Part shown: positions 57,296 through 64,000 of the stretch, in pieces
Numbering within the stretch: the stretch's first letter is position 1
Layout of the letters: each line of letters opens with the position of its first letter
Origin: CBDHFQ01 sp965262565
GTDB lineage: Bacteria; Bacteroidota; Bacteroidia; J057
Reading direction: 5' to 3'
Length of the DNA stretch: 64,000 bases
Assembly (NCBI GenBank): GCA_965262565.1
Contig: CBDHFQ010000033.1
Span: forward strand, 1 to 64,000
The notes under the pieces: model-generated
The model's input: only the letters and a program-made list of their open reading frames with translations
Told to the model about the DNA's origin: nothing
Databases searched by the model: none
Made by a program: the position numbers and the translations under genes

Positions 57296-59713
57296 ATGAT
57301 ACTAACACATTACATTAAAATTAGTCTTAGAAATCTGTGGAGAAATAAATGGCATAGTCTTATCAATATTTCTGGATTAACCTTGGGCGTTTTTTGTGCC
57401 ACTTTCTTATTTATTAAGGTAGTTCAGGAGTTAAGTTATAATCATAATATTGAAGACAGCCATAGAATATATAGGATTGTAACAGAAGAAAATGAATATG
57501 GTAGATTAGCTCATCACGCAGGAATTCCTTATCCTGCGTCAGAGGCTCTTCGAACAGATTTCAGTCAGTTCGAGCAAGTAGTCATGATGGATAATAATTT
57601 TACTCCGGCTATTATCCATGTATTGGATGATGATGGAAAAGAAATTAACCGTTTCAAAGAAGAGGAGATGGTGTTTGTAGAGCCTAATTATTTTCAATTA
57701 ATAAATTACGATTGGATAGAGGGAGACAAACTTACTGCATTAAATAATCCTAATTCAGTGGTAATTACCACTGAACTAGCAGAAAAGTATTTTGGAACTA
57801 CTGAGGTAATGGGAAAAACACTTTCATTGATTGAAGATAGTGTAACAAATTATTCCATTAGCGGAATTGTAAAACCTCTTCCTAAAACTACAGATTTCCC
57901 TTTCCATTTAATCTTTCCTTTTGACATGAAGCGTCCTCGGAAATATGGTATGGATAGTTTTAATAGCAGAAGTTCAGGGACCCAAGTATATGTAAAGCTG
58001 CCAGAGAGTTCAGATCCCTCCAGGATAGAGCCGCTTTTTGATGATTTTATTAGGAAACACAAAAGTGAAGAAGCTGCTGAAAATCAGCAATTTTTGCTTC
58101 AACCTTTGAATGAACTGCATTATAATGAGAAATTTGGAAGTTATGGAGATATATTCCCTAATTATGCTATTCTGGCTATTTCATTAATAGGCATCTTTTT
58201 ATTCATCACAGCCTGCATAAATTTTATCAATCTTAATACCGCCCTCGTCTTTAAAAGGGGGAAAGAAATAGGATTAAGGAAGGTATTGGGGAGCCAACGA
58301 TCACAGATTATTAGTTATTTTCTGGTTGAGACAGGGTTAATTGCTTTATTCTCATGGATATTAGCCTGGGGATTGGCTGCTTTTCTTTTTGAACCTCTTT
58401 CCAATTGGTTAGGAATTGGAGAGTGGTTAATGTCTTGGACTGATCCAGTATTGTGGGGATTTGGTATAGGAATATTTTTCCTGTTGGTCCTTTTTGCGGG
58501 TCTTTATCCGGCCGTCATGTTGTCTAATTTAAGTCCGGTCCTTGCTCTAAAAAACAAAGTGGATAAAAGATATGGCAAAGGATTGAATACGAGGAAAGTG
58601 CTTATCGTAACCCAATTTGCTATTTCACAGATCATGATTATCTGTTCCCTGACAGCCATGAAACAGATAAAATTCTTTCGCGAACAACCCACGGGTTTAG
58701 TTTCAGCCTCAGTGGTGGAGGTTCCATTACCAGATGCCGATACCAGTCTGGTATTTCAAGTCTGGCGAAATAAATTAAACCGAGTTCCTGGTATCTCTTC
58801 CATCACTTATTCAAATTCCGGTTCTACTTCTAATAGTACCTGGTCCTCCAATTTCTATTTTTACCCGACAGATACGGTTAATAATCCTATAATAGAGGAT
58901 CAGGCTCATATGAAAACCATCGATGAACATTATTTCGATACATATGGGATTAATCTGATTGCCGGAAATAACATTAAAGAAAGCGATAGTATTACGGCAG
59001 CCATCGTTAACGAAACCTTCTTTTTAAAAACAGGAGCAGAAAGGCCGGAAGATATTCTGGGGAATATTGTCAAAGTTTGGGGACAAAGAGTACCGATTGT
59101 GGGAGTAGTTCAAGATTTTACTACCAGATCATTACATAATGAAATTCCGGCAGTAGTAATGGTCAACGATGTATTCCACAATCGACTGGGTATAAAATTG
59201 GAAACAGCTAACTTGAATGAGTCCTTAACAGAAATAGAAAGGACATTTAATGAAGTTTTCCCTGCTCAAATATTTGAATATGAATTTTTAGATGAGACCA
59301 TCGAAGAATTCTACGAGAGCGAGCGTATAGCATTCAAAGTGTTTATTTTCGCTGCATGCGTTGCTATATTTATCGGATGTTTGGGACTTTTTGGTCTGGT
59401 TTCCTTTATGGCAGAAAGGAGAACTAAGGAAATTGGGGTCAGAAAAGTATTAGGGGCCTCTATTCAACAGATAATGGGAATGTTTTCCTGGGAATTTGCT
59501 GTATTGGTGATTGTTGGATTTGTTGTATCAATTCCCATTTCCGCCTATATTTTGCAATCCTGGCTGGAAGAATTTGCTTATAGAATTTCTTTGCCTATAG
59601 AGTCATTTATATACACCTTTCTGTTTGCTTTAGGATTTATGGCTATAACTGTAGGGTGGAAAGCCTGGGAGGCTGCCAAAACTAATCCTGTAAATGCTTT
59701 GAAAGACGAGTGA
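57296..59713 (+). CDS. ABC transporter permease, FtsX/MacB type
   Basis: The 805-residue protein (start ATG 57296, MILTHYIKISLRNLWRNKWH) has the duplicated architecture of Bacteroidota MacB-like permeases: a first membrane helix and large periplasmic MacB_PCD domain, an FtsX core with GLRKVLGSQRSQIISYFLVE, and a second copy ending in EIGVRKVLGASIQQIMGMFS plus three helices. These proteins export peptides, lipoproteins or drugs through mechanotransmission rather than a substrate channel. No ATPase gene adjoins it, so it must pair with one elsewhere. A 20-residue upstream extension is in frame but unlikely. Confidence 0.88.
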   Translation: MILTHYIKISLRNLWRNKWHSLINISGLTLGVFCATFLFIKVVQELSYNHNIEDSHRIYRIVTEENEYGRLAHHAGIPYPASEALRTDFSQFEQVVMMDNNFTPAIIHVLDDDGKEINRFKEEEMVFVEPNYFQLINYDWIEGDKLTALNNPNSVVITTELAEKYFGTTEVMGKTLSLIEDSVTNYSISGIVKPLPKTTDFPFHLIFPFDMKRPRKYGMDSFNSRSSGTQVYVKLPESSDPSRIEPLFDDFIRKHKSEEAAENQQFLLQPLNELHYNEKFGSYGDIFPNYAILAISLIGIFLFITACINFINLNTALVFKRGKEIGLRKVLGSQRSQIISYFLVETGLIALFSWILAWGLAAFLFEPLSNWLGIGEWLMSWTDPVLWGFGIGIFFLLVLFAGLYPAVMLSNLSPVLALKNKVDKRYGKGLNTRKVLIVTQFAISQIMIICSLTAMKQIKFFREQPTGLVSASVVEVPLPDADTSLVFQVWRNKLNRVPGISSITYSNSGSTSNSTWSSNFYFYPTDTVNNPIIEDQAHMKTIDEHYFDTYGINLIAGNNIKESDSITAAIVNETFFLKTGAERPEDILGNIVKVWGQRVPIVGVVQDFTTRSLHNEIPAVVMVNDVFHNRLGIKLETANLNESLTEIERTFNEVFPAQIFEYEFLDETIEEFYESERIAFKVFIFAACVAIFIGCLGLFGLVSFMAERRTKEIGVRKVLGASIQQIMGMFSWEFAVLVIVGFVVSIPISAYILQSWLEEFAYRISLPIESFIYTFLFALGFMAITVGWKAWEAAKTNPVNALKDE

Positions 59714-59745
59714 TGTATAATATAAATAATAATCTGAGCCTATCT

Positions 59746-60276
59746 CTAGGCTAGCTCTTTTGCCAATTGGTACAGGTGATTCATATAGGTCGCTGCTGCT
59801 TCTGTGTGTTCTTCCGGAGCCCAGGAAGCAAAATCTTTATCCAGTGTTTTATTATAAGGACCAGGTTTTACTTCATAAATCACAGTATCCTCCTCCAGTG
59901 CAATAAACGAGTGAAAGGTTTCCGGTTCAGTATCAATTCCGAAAGATAAAGAACCTGCAGCTAATTTAAATTTGTTCGTAATGGTTCCCTTTTCATCGTA
60001 GGTAAAATAGGCAATAGCACCTTTGAGCAAAATGATTCCTTCGGATTTATTGGCACTAATATGACGATGAGGTTGGATATAACTATTCGGTTGGATAGCG
60101 TTAAGCATTCGGTGGAGCTTATCTTCCCCTGATTTGTGGAAAGGAAAAATTATTCTCTTTCTGGGACTTTTCCTGGACATTTGCACCACTTTATCTATCA
60201 GGGCGCTATTTATGGTAATGATTGGTTGAGCAAGTGGAGGAAGGGCTGCAGGAAATGAAGTCTGTGAATCATCCAT
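59746..60276 (-). CDS. WbuC-family cupin metalloprotein
   Basis: The 176-residue protein has the WbuC layout: an N-terminal S-PRKR-like segment (SRKSPRKRIIFPFHKS), then a cupin core with YIQPHRHISANKSEGIILL (two His and a Glu as metal ligands), GAIAYFTYDEKG, and PETFHSFIALEEDTVIYE (third His). Family members are found in O-antigen clusters of some bacteria, where they might modify nucleotide sugars; here no such cluster adjoins it, so it may have a different role. The convergent permease ends 33 bases away; a small AGCCTA/TAGGCT hairpin lies over the stop codons. Confidence 0.85.
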   Translation of the reverse strand: MDDSQTSFPAALPPLAQPIITINSALIDKVVQMSRKSPRKRIIFPFHKSGEDKLHRMLNAIQPNSYIQPHRHISANKSEGIILLKGAIAYFTYDEKGTITNKFKLAAGSLSFGIDTEPETFHSFIALEEDTVIYEVKPGPYNKTLDKDFASWAPEEHTEAAATYMNHLYQLAKELA

Positions 60277-60401
60277 AGTATTATGTTTTCTGGCAATAAA
60301 TATACTATTCGTCTGTTTTTTTCAAATCCTAAAAAATAGTTTTTCCTTTTAATTAGTTATATCATTTTGGATTGTAAAGAGAAGATGTAGTAGGAATTAT
60401 T

Positions 60402-60409
60402 TATGTTTG
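60402..60409 (+). promoter_or_regulatory. Candidate -7 element upstream of the secreted protein at 60.4 kb
   Basis: TATGTTTG fits TAnnTTTG, 25 bases before the ATG at 60435. No TTTG at the usual -33 distance was found. Confidence 0.4.
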
Positions 60410-60434
60410 TAAGTAATAACCTTTATTCATAACT

Positions 60435-61958
60435 ATGATTCATTTCAAATGGAATTGCTCTTCTTCAACATCTTTTATTAGAAGTATCCTTTTTTTTCTT
60501 TTGTTATTATGGGTTTACCCTTTTTCGTTTGGTCAGCAAATCATTACAGATCAGGTATTTGGCGTTAAAGGATATAGTTTATTCGAAATAGGATTTCCAA
60601 GCCGGGTAGTTCCTTCGGGTAGAGGACAGTTTGCTTTTCTGGAATATTGGTCTCAAGGCGAAGGAGAGGGAACTCAAAAGAGATTAACGGAGAATTACTA
60701 TTTACAGTGTTATGGTATAAGAAGTTTCGTAGAACACTGGTTTGTGCCAGTTACAGAGGAAGGGCAAGAAACCATGCAGGTGAAAGAATTGGTGAATTTA
60801 GAGAATAGTTGTGGTGTATTTGGGGAACAATTTCGATCTGAAGTAAATAGGGTGTGTACAGTAGGGAGATTTTTTGATCTGGATGGACAGGCCTTAACCG
60901 AAAAACCAATCATTATTTCCTCTTTTGGTAGATCAGTGAATAGGAAACAATATCAGGAGACTTTTACTGCTTCCACTCAGGGCAAGTGCATATTATGGGC
61001 TGCTATAAACAATAATAAGTGTTTTATGAGTGCCTGGACATCTAAAGGCGATAGTATTTGGATTAAGGAATTAGATGTTGATCTCCCTAAATCCGGGTAT
61101 GGTATTAAGGAAATCCAAGTAGATGACAGTGCCAATGTATATATGTTATGGACTAAGAAAATACCTACCTATTCGATGAAGGATAAAGATACACCACCTG
61201 TTGTTGTGCGATATTTACATAATTCTGACATGTTATTGAGTCAGAATATTGAAACTACGCAGGGGATTCCCAGATTGACGGACATGAAATTACAAGGGAA
61301 TAGTAATGAACTGGTTATTGCTGGGATCATAGCTAATCCTGCATCTCAAGTGGGATTTGCTAACGGAATAAGTATAAAGAAACAGGAAGTGGAAAAATAT
61401 GCACATGTTTTTTTACAACGTTGGAACAGCAGAACTTTTGAAACTACGAGAGAAACGTTAGAAGATATGCCTGAAAGATGGGAAAATGCCTATAAAGAAG
61501 AAGGCGCCAATTTTAATCATTCTGAACTGATATTAAATAGAGATTATGCGGTATTCTTATTGGAAGAACGATTTACTAAGAAAAAGAATATGTATTATCT
61601 TGATATTGGTTGTCTGAGTTTTGATCTGAAAAAAAATAACCTGATCTGGAATGAAATTGTGGATAAAAGGCAAATAGATAAAGAATCAAATAGATTTTTG
61701 TCCTATTCCGTAGGTATAGCCAGAGATAGGTTAAGACTCGTATACTTGAATAAAATGGGTGCAATGGGAGATTTACTCTGTACTTCACTAGAATTAGCTA
61801 CAGGGAAAAGGAAAGATAGGATGTTGGCATCTAATGAAGAAGCTAGGTATTTATTTTTTACCGACAGATCTGGTATGGTTAGTACCCTAGAAATGGTATT
61901 ATTAGGGTTGGGAAATCCGGGTCAAAATGATTTCAAATTGGTTACCGTCAGTTTTTAA
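60435..61958 (+). CDS. Secreted protein of unknown function (propeller-like repeats)
   Basis: The 507-residue protein has a signal peptide (FFLLLLWVYPFSFGQQ). The rest is beta-rich with repeated strand pairs (SGKCILWAAINNNKCFMSAW, DSANVYMLWTKKIP, LVIAGIIANPASQVG, LDIGCLSFDLKKNNLIW) in the style of WD/YncE-like propellers, though no blade motif is exact. No T9SS sorting domain, lipobox or OmpA domain is present, so it probably stays in the periplasm or binds the outer membrane. I do not recognise the family. tatC begins 12 bases downstream on the same strand, so they may be co-transcribed. Confidence 0.6.
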   Translation: MIHFKWNCSSSTSFIRSILFFLLLLWVYPFSFGQQIITDQVFGVKGYSLFEIGFPSRVVPSGRGQFAFLEYWSQGEGEGTQKRLTENYYLQCYGIRSFVEHWFVPVTEEGQETMQVKELVNLENSCGVFGEQFRSEVNRVCTVGRFFDLDGQALTEKPIIISSFGRSVNRKQYQETFTASTQGKCILWAAINNNKCFMSAWTSKGDSIWIKELDVDLPKSGYGIKEIQVDDSANVYMLWTKKIPTYSMKDKDTPPVVVRYLHNSDMLLSQNIETTQGIPRLTDMKLQGNSNELVIAGIIANPASQVGFANGISIKKQEVEKYAHVFLQRWNSRTFETTRETLEDMPERWENAYKEEGANFNHSELILNRDYAVFLLEERFTKKKNMYYLDIGCLSFDLKKNNLIWNEIVDKRQIDKESNRFLSYSVGIARDRLRLVYLNKMGAMGDLLCTSLELATGKRKDRMLASNEEARYLFFTDRSGMVSTLEMVLLGLGNPGQNDFKLVTVSF

Positions 61959-61969
61959 CAAATGATTCC

Positions 61970-62833
61970 ATGAGTATCATTAAGTTTCTAAAAAAGAAAA
62001 AAACTAAAAAACAGCAAAAGATCTCTCAAGAAGCAGAGATGTCGTTCCTTGAGCATTTAGAGGTATTGAGGTGGCATTTACTTCGATCGTTTGCAGCAAT
62101 ATTTGTATTCGGAATAGTTATATTTTTAAATATTAAGTGGGTTGTCGATCAAATTATTTTCAAACCATTTGAACCAGATTTTCCGTTACATCGTGTCCTC
62201 TGTCGTTTTCAGGAATCTTTGTGCTTCGAAAAAATGCCCGTAGATTTTATTGTCATTGCAGCTCAGGAGCAATTTCTTAAATCTATCAGTGTTTCTTTTA
62301 TTGGAGGATTCATTATCGCTTTTCCCTATTTTGTTTGGGAAATGTGGAGGTTTATAAAACCCGGTCTTCATCCTCATGAAAGAAAAGGACTCAGAGGAAC
62401 AGTGTTTATTACAAGCTTTCTATTTTTCCTTGGTGTAGCTTTTGCCTATTATATCGTAGTACCATTTTCTGTGCAATTTTTCTCGAACTATCAGATATCT
62501 TCTATGGTATCTAATCAATGGAAAATGGGCAATGTGATTAATATGGTTGCCCAAATAGTAATTGCAGGTGGAATATTATTTGAGTTACCTATAGTGGTTC
62601 ACTATTTATCTAAAATAGGGATACTTACTCCGGAACTTATGCGCCAATATAAAAGGCATGCGATAGTGGTTCTACTTCTCATATCCGCAGTAATTACTCC
62701 CCCGGATGCTATTACAATGGTGCTAATTTTTATTCCTTTATTTTTATTGTATGAAATAAGTATCAAAATCAGTGCCTTAGCTGTCAGAAAGCGAGAAGCT
62801 GAGTTAGCAGCTGACCTCCCACCAGATGAATAA
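61970..62833 (+). CDS. tatC: Sec-independent protein translocase TatC
   Basis: The 287-residue protein has six membrane segments and the TatC motifs: MSFLEHLEVLRWHLLRSF near the N-terminus (signal-peptide-binding E-H-L-x-x-L-R), the first-loop PLHRV insert, FPYFVWEMWRFIKPGLHPHE (P-Y-x-x-W-x-x-x-x-P) and the late helices with AVITPPDAITMV. It forms the receptor of the twin-arginine translocase for folded proteins. A highly basic leader (KFLKKKKTKKQQK) precedes the first helix. tatA/B genes are not adjacent, as is usual in Bacteroidota. Confidence 0.96.
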   Translation: MSIIKFLKKKKTKKQQKISQEAEMSFLEHLEVLRWHLLRSFAAIFVFGIVIFLNIKWVVDQIIFKPFEPDFPLHRVLCRFQESLCFEKMPVDFIVIAAQEQFLKSISVSFIGGFIIAFPYFVWEMWRFIKPGLHPHERKGLRGTVFITSFLFFLGVAFAYYIVVPFSVQFFSNYQISSMVSNQWKMGNVINMVAQIVIAGGILFELPIVVHYLSKIGILTPELMRQYKRHAIVVLLLISAVITPPDAITMVLIFIPLFLLYEISIKISALAVRKREAELAADLPPDE

Positions 62834-62993
62834 TAATTGTGTAATTGTCTTTTTATCAGCTAGTTATATTTTTGTGAATAAGCGAATTTTAATAAAGTAT
62901 TACATATTAATTATTTAATACCAGTCTAATTGTATTTGATGCGTATATTGTGATCAGATTGGATAATATTTTATTAATCGTAAAAATAACCTC

Positions 62994-63893
62994 ATGAAAA
63001 AAAGTTCAAATTTATTTTTGATGATTGTTCTTCTGGCATTCATATCTTACAGTTGCTCAGATGACGATAATCCACTAAACCCAAACCCAATAGTCGTTGA
63101 CCCAAGTATTAGTTTTGATGCAGGTACAAATTTTGTTCAATCTGGAGATTCTGTAGCTGTAGATTCAGTATTTTCTGTTCAGGTAACGGCCTCAGCAGGA
63201 ACTAATGGTCTAAGGTCTTTAGGAGTGAGGATCGATGGAGCATTATTGGATATAGATCAATTCTTTGTCGATGGAAGTCCGGCTACAGCTAATCCTTTCC
63301 TTTTGTTTGGATCTGATACAACGAGTTTTACCAAGACGATTTCTATTGTTGCGGATTCTTTGCCATTTGTATCTCATACTTACGAAATTGAAATAGCTGA
63401 TGCCACTTCGCCAACTCCACTCAGAGAAGTAGTCTCATTTGTCATAACTACAAATATAGATATTACTTCTTTATCTGGAAGGTTATTATCTAATGCAGGA
63501 GGTCCAGCTGGACAAGGAGGAATTAATCTATTAACTGGAGAAAGTACGGGAACTGTTTCTGCTGGAAATGAAAATGCTCAAATAAAGGATGAAGGGATCG
63601 ATACAGATTTAGTGCCTGCCGAAAACTGGATTCAGAAAATATCCACCATTAATGGATCTATCTTAAAATATCCGGCACCAGGCCTTGAGTTTGCTTCTAT
63701 AAATTCAAAGGCTCAAATTAGAAATGCTTTTAATGATACAGATGCTACCGAATTTACAGTAAGTGAAGAAATTGTAATTGATGATGTGTTTTTAGTGGAG
63801 AACAGTGGTACGATATTTATCGTACGAGTAACAGATATTGTCGTAACTCCAGCTGACAATACAGATTACTATGAGCTAAGTATCAAGTATTAA
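62994..63893 (+). CDS. Lipoprotein of unknown function
   Basis: The 299-residue protein has a lipoprotein signal with lipobox I-S-Y-S-C, immediately followed by SDDDNPLNPNP, the acidic post-Cys stretch typical of surface-exposed or outer-membrane lipoproteins of Bacteroidota (lipoprotein export signal). The rest is beta-rich with Ser/Asp repeats resembling Ig-like or carbohydrate-binding modules (SISFDAGTNFVQSGDSVAVD, VQVTASAGTNGLRSLGVRID). I do not recognise the family. It is the last gene of the window, terminated by a strong hairpin. Confidence 0.7.
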   Translation: MKKSSNLFLMIVLLAFISYSCSDDDNPLNPNPIVVDPSISFDAGTNFVQSGDSVAVDSVFSVQVTASAGTNGLRSLGVRIDGALLDIDQFFVDGSPATANPFLLFGSDTTSFTKTISIVADSLPFVSHTYEIEIADATSPTPLREVVSFVITTNIDITSLSGRLLSNAGGPAGQGGINLLTGESTGTVSAGNENAQIKDEGIDTDLVPAENWIQKISTINGSILKYPAPGLEFASINSKAQIRNAFNDTDATEFTVSEEIVIDDVFLVENSGTIFIVRVTDIVVTPADNTDYYELSIKY

Positions 63894-63920
63894 ATTCTAT
63901 CTCCTCTTTTAAATTAGACA

Positions 63921-63960
63921 AAAAAATACGGCACCGATAACATCGATGCCGTATTTTTTA
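63921..63960 (+). terminator. Strong rho-independent terminator
   Basis: AAAAAATACGGCA-c-CGAT, loop AAC, ATCG-a-TGCCGTATTTTTT. It is a long stem with flanking A- and T-runs and can work in both directions. Confidence 0.85.
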
Positions 63961-64000
63961 TTAAATGGCAAGCTTATTGCACCATATTAATTCAACGAAT

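Overview
This is a roughly 38-40% GC chromosomal segment from a member of the Bacteroidota, possibly of the Saprospiria type (the class is an inference). The phylum call rests on several things seen in the sequence: promoters of the TTTG / TAnnTTTG type, a PorD (DUF4835) type IX secretion protein downstream of bamD-rpoZ-coaBC, a broken secreted protein with a YPNP-type C-terminal sorting domain, a TonB-dependent receptor and the Bacteroidota-style omega subunit. There is no sign of phage, plasmid, insertion sequence or CRISPR; most of the window is vertically inherited core genome.

Region 1-14.2 kb is a patchwork of intact enzymes (radical SAM/SPASM protein, DUF547 protein, Tag glycosylase, Gfo/Idh/MocA oxidoreductase, cNMP-patatin protein, RluA-type synthase, PanB) interleaved with five genes whose reading frame is broken by single-base shifts: an acidic secreted protein, a glycine-rich T9SS cargo, an alpha/beta hydrolase, a haem-c/FG-GAP lipoprotein and a TPR protein. 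About 12 shifts fall in these five genes. None was seen in the intact neighbours or in the remaining 50 kb.

Region 14.5-40 kb holds housekeeping and envelope genes: an orphan CheY-like receiver, an OmpA-domain protein, a GT-C-like membrane protein, the bamD-rpoZ-coaBC-porD cluster, hslU, an orphan LytTR regulator, a SirB1-type protein, an acyl-CoA carboxylase beta subunit, a YbhN-like flippase, a DUF2520 protein, tRNA-Val, a TonB receptor, a UbiA prenyltransferase with a DUF2071 protein, a large GH3/beta-lactamase-fold fusion whose GH3 half has lost key residues, a YugP-like zinc peptidase and an Lrp/AsnC regulator.

At 40.0-40.25 kb, on the minus strand, is a compact, self-contained RNA gene with its own promoter and terminator. 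It folds as a tRNA-like cloverleaf of about 120 nt with an 8-bp acceptor stem and a variable region of about 50 nt. This is the most unusual element in the window.

Region 40.4-57 kb is the translation/transcription superoperon: trmD, rplS, tRNA-Thr(TGT), tRNA-Tyr, tRNA-Gly, tRNA-Thr(GGT), tuf, tRNA-Trp, secE, nusG, rplKAJL, rpoB, rpoC, a strong terminator, a PyrR-like phosphoribosyltransferase and glyA. Long perfect inverted repeats without T-runs sit at the tuf/tRNA-Trp, rplL/rpoB and rpoB/rpoC junctions and look like RNA-processing or attenuation elements. The window ends with an ABC-type permease, a WbuC cupin, a secreted protein of unknown function, tatC, a lipoprotein and a strong terminator.
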